Under the pieces are notes generated by a model. That model made no database searches. It saw nothing but the letters and a program-made list of their open reading frames with translations, and had not been told where the DNA came from. From assembly GCA_964631325.1 (NCBI GenBank), contig CAZVWJ010000096.1:1-5050 (forward strand): a DNA stretch of 5,050 nucleotides, given 5' to 3'. The DNA is from CAZVWJ01 sp964631325. Lineage in GTDB: Bacteria > T1Sed10-126. Shown piece by piece: positions 5,048-5,050 of the stretch. Numbering within the stretch: position 1 is the first letter of the stretch; each line of letters starts with the position of its first letter. Position numbers and translations under genes: made by a program.

Positions 5048-5050
5048 CCC

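Larger units (their letters stand above)
4662..5050. other. Non-coding region after the operon
   Basis: No believable gene is seen on either strand. It holds a 40-bp palindrome (4690-4729), an AT-rich stretch, a weak 5-bp hairpin AGCCT/AGGCT (4785-4804) before GTTTTA, a double hairpin (4840-4888), the right copy of the 32-bp bracketing repeat (4895-4926) and low-complexity repeats to the window edge. Confidence 0.7.

Overview
The window looks like an accessory stretch of a moderately AT-rich bacterial chromosome. It holds three intact genes and one dead gene pair among long non-coding, repeat-laden spacers. The organism cannot be named from sequence alone. The 58-bp repeat array built on AATCTGTGTAATCCGTG and the CTTTGCGT-type 8-bp repeats are of a kind I associate with environmental Bacteroidota/FCB-like and related uncultured lineages. 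That is a weak taxonomic hint, not an assignment.

Layout. Bases 44-453 are the wreck of a type II toxin-antitoxin locus: an antitoxin tail frameshifted by a 10-bp tandem duplication, then a RelE/ParE-family toxin interrupted by an in-frame TAG. Bases 454-948 are non-coding. They contain a nested inverted-repeat element (683-866) that can fold as a three-way junction. Bases 949-2082 encode a 377-residue orphan AAA/STAND-type ATPase with a C-terminal winged helix. Bases 2083-2606 are non-coding and dominated by a degenerate tandem array with a 58-bp period.

Bases 2607-2683 are a compact regulatory region with a near-perfect 22-bp palindrome, four direct copies of TGAATA, and a TTGAAT-17-TATATT promoter. 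It leads into a two-gene operon (2699-4661). The first gene is an AbiEi-like antitoxin/regulator with a central winged helix. The second, 7 bases downstream, is an AbiEii-like nucleotidyltransferase toxin. Together they form a likely type IV (AbiE-type) toxin-antitoxin or abortive-infection module. Bases 4662-5050 are non-coding, with a 40-bp palindrome 28 bases after the operon, a second hairpin element, and low-complexity repeats.

How it fits together. The antitoxin probably represses its own operon through the TGAATA/palindrome region and restrains the nucleotidyltransferase. The ATPase has its own ribosome binding site and lies over 600 bases upstream, so a functional link is only positional. 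A 32-bp imperfect direct repeat (546-577 and 4895-4926, 27/32 identical) brackets the ATPase, the array and the operon, and could mark the limits of an acquired block. The best candidates for something undescribed are the 683-866 element, the regularly spaced TGAATA operator, the 40-bp palindrome and the bracketing repeat. The protein families themselves are recognisable.
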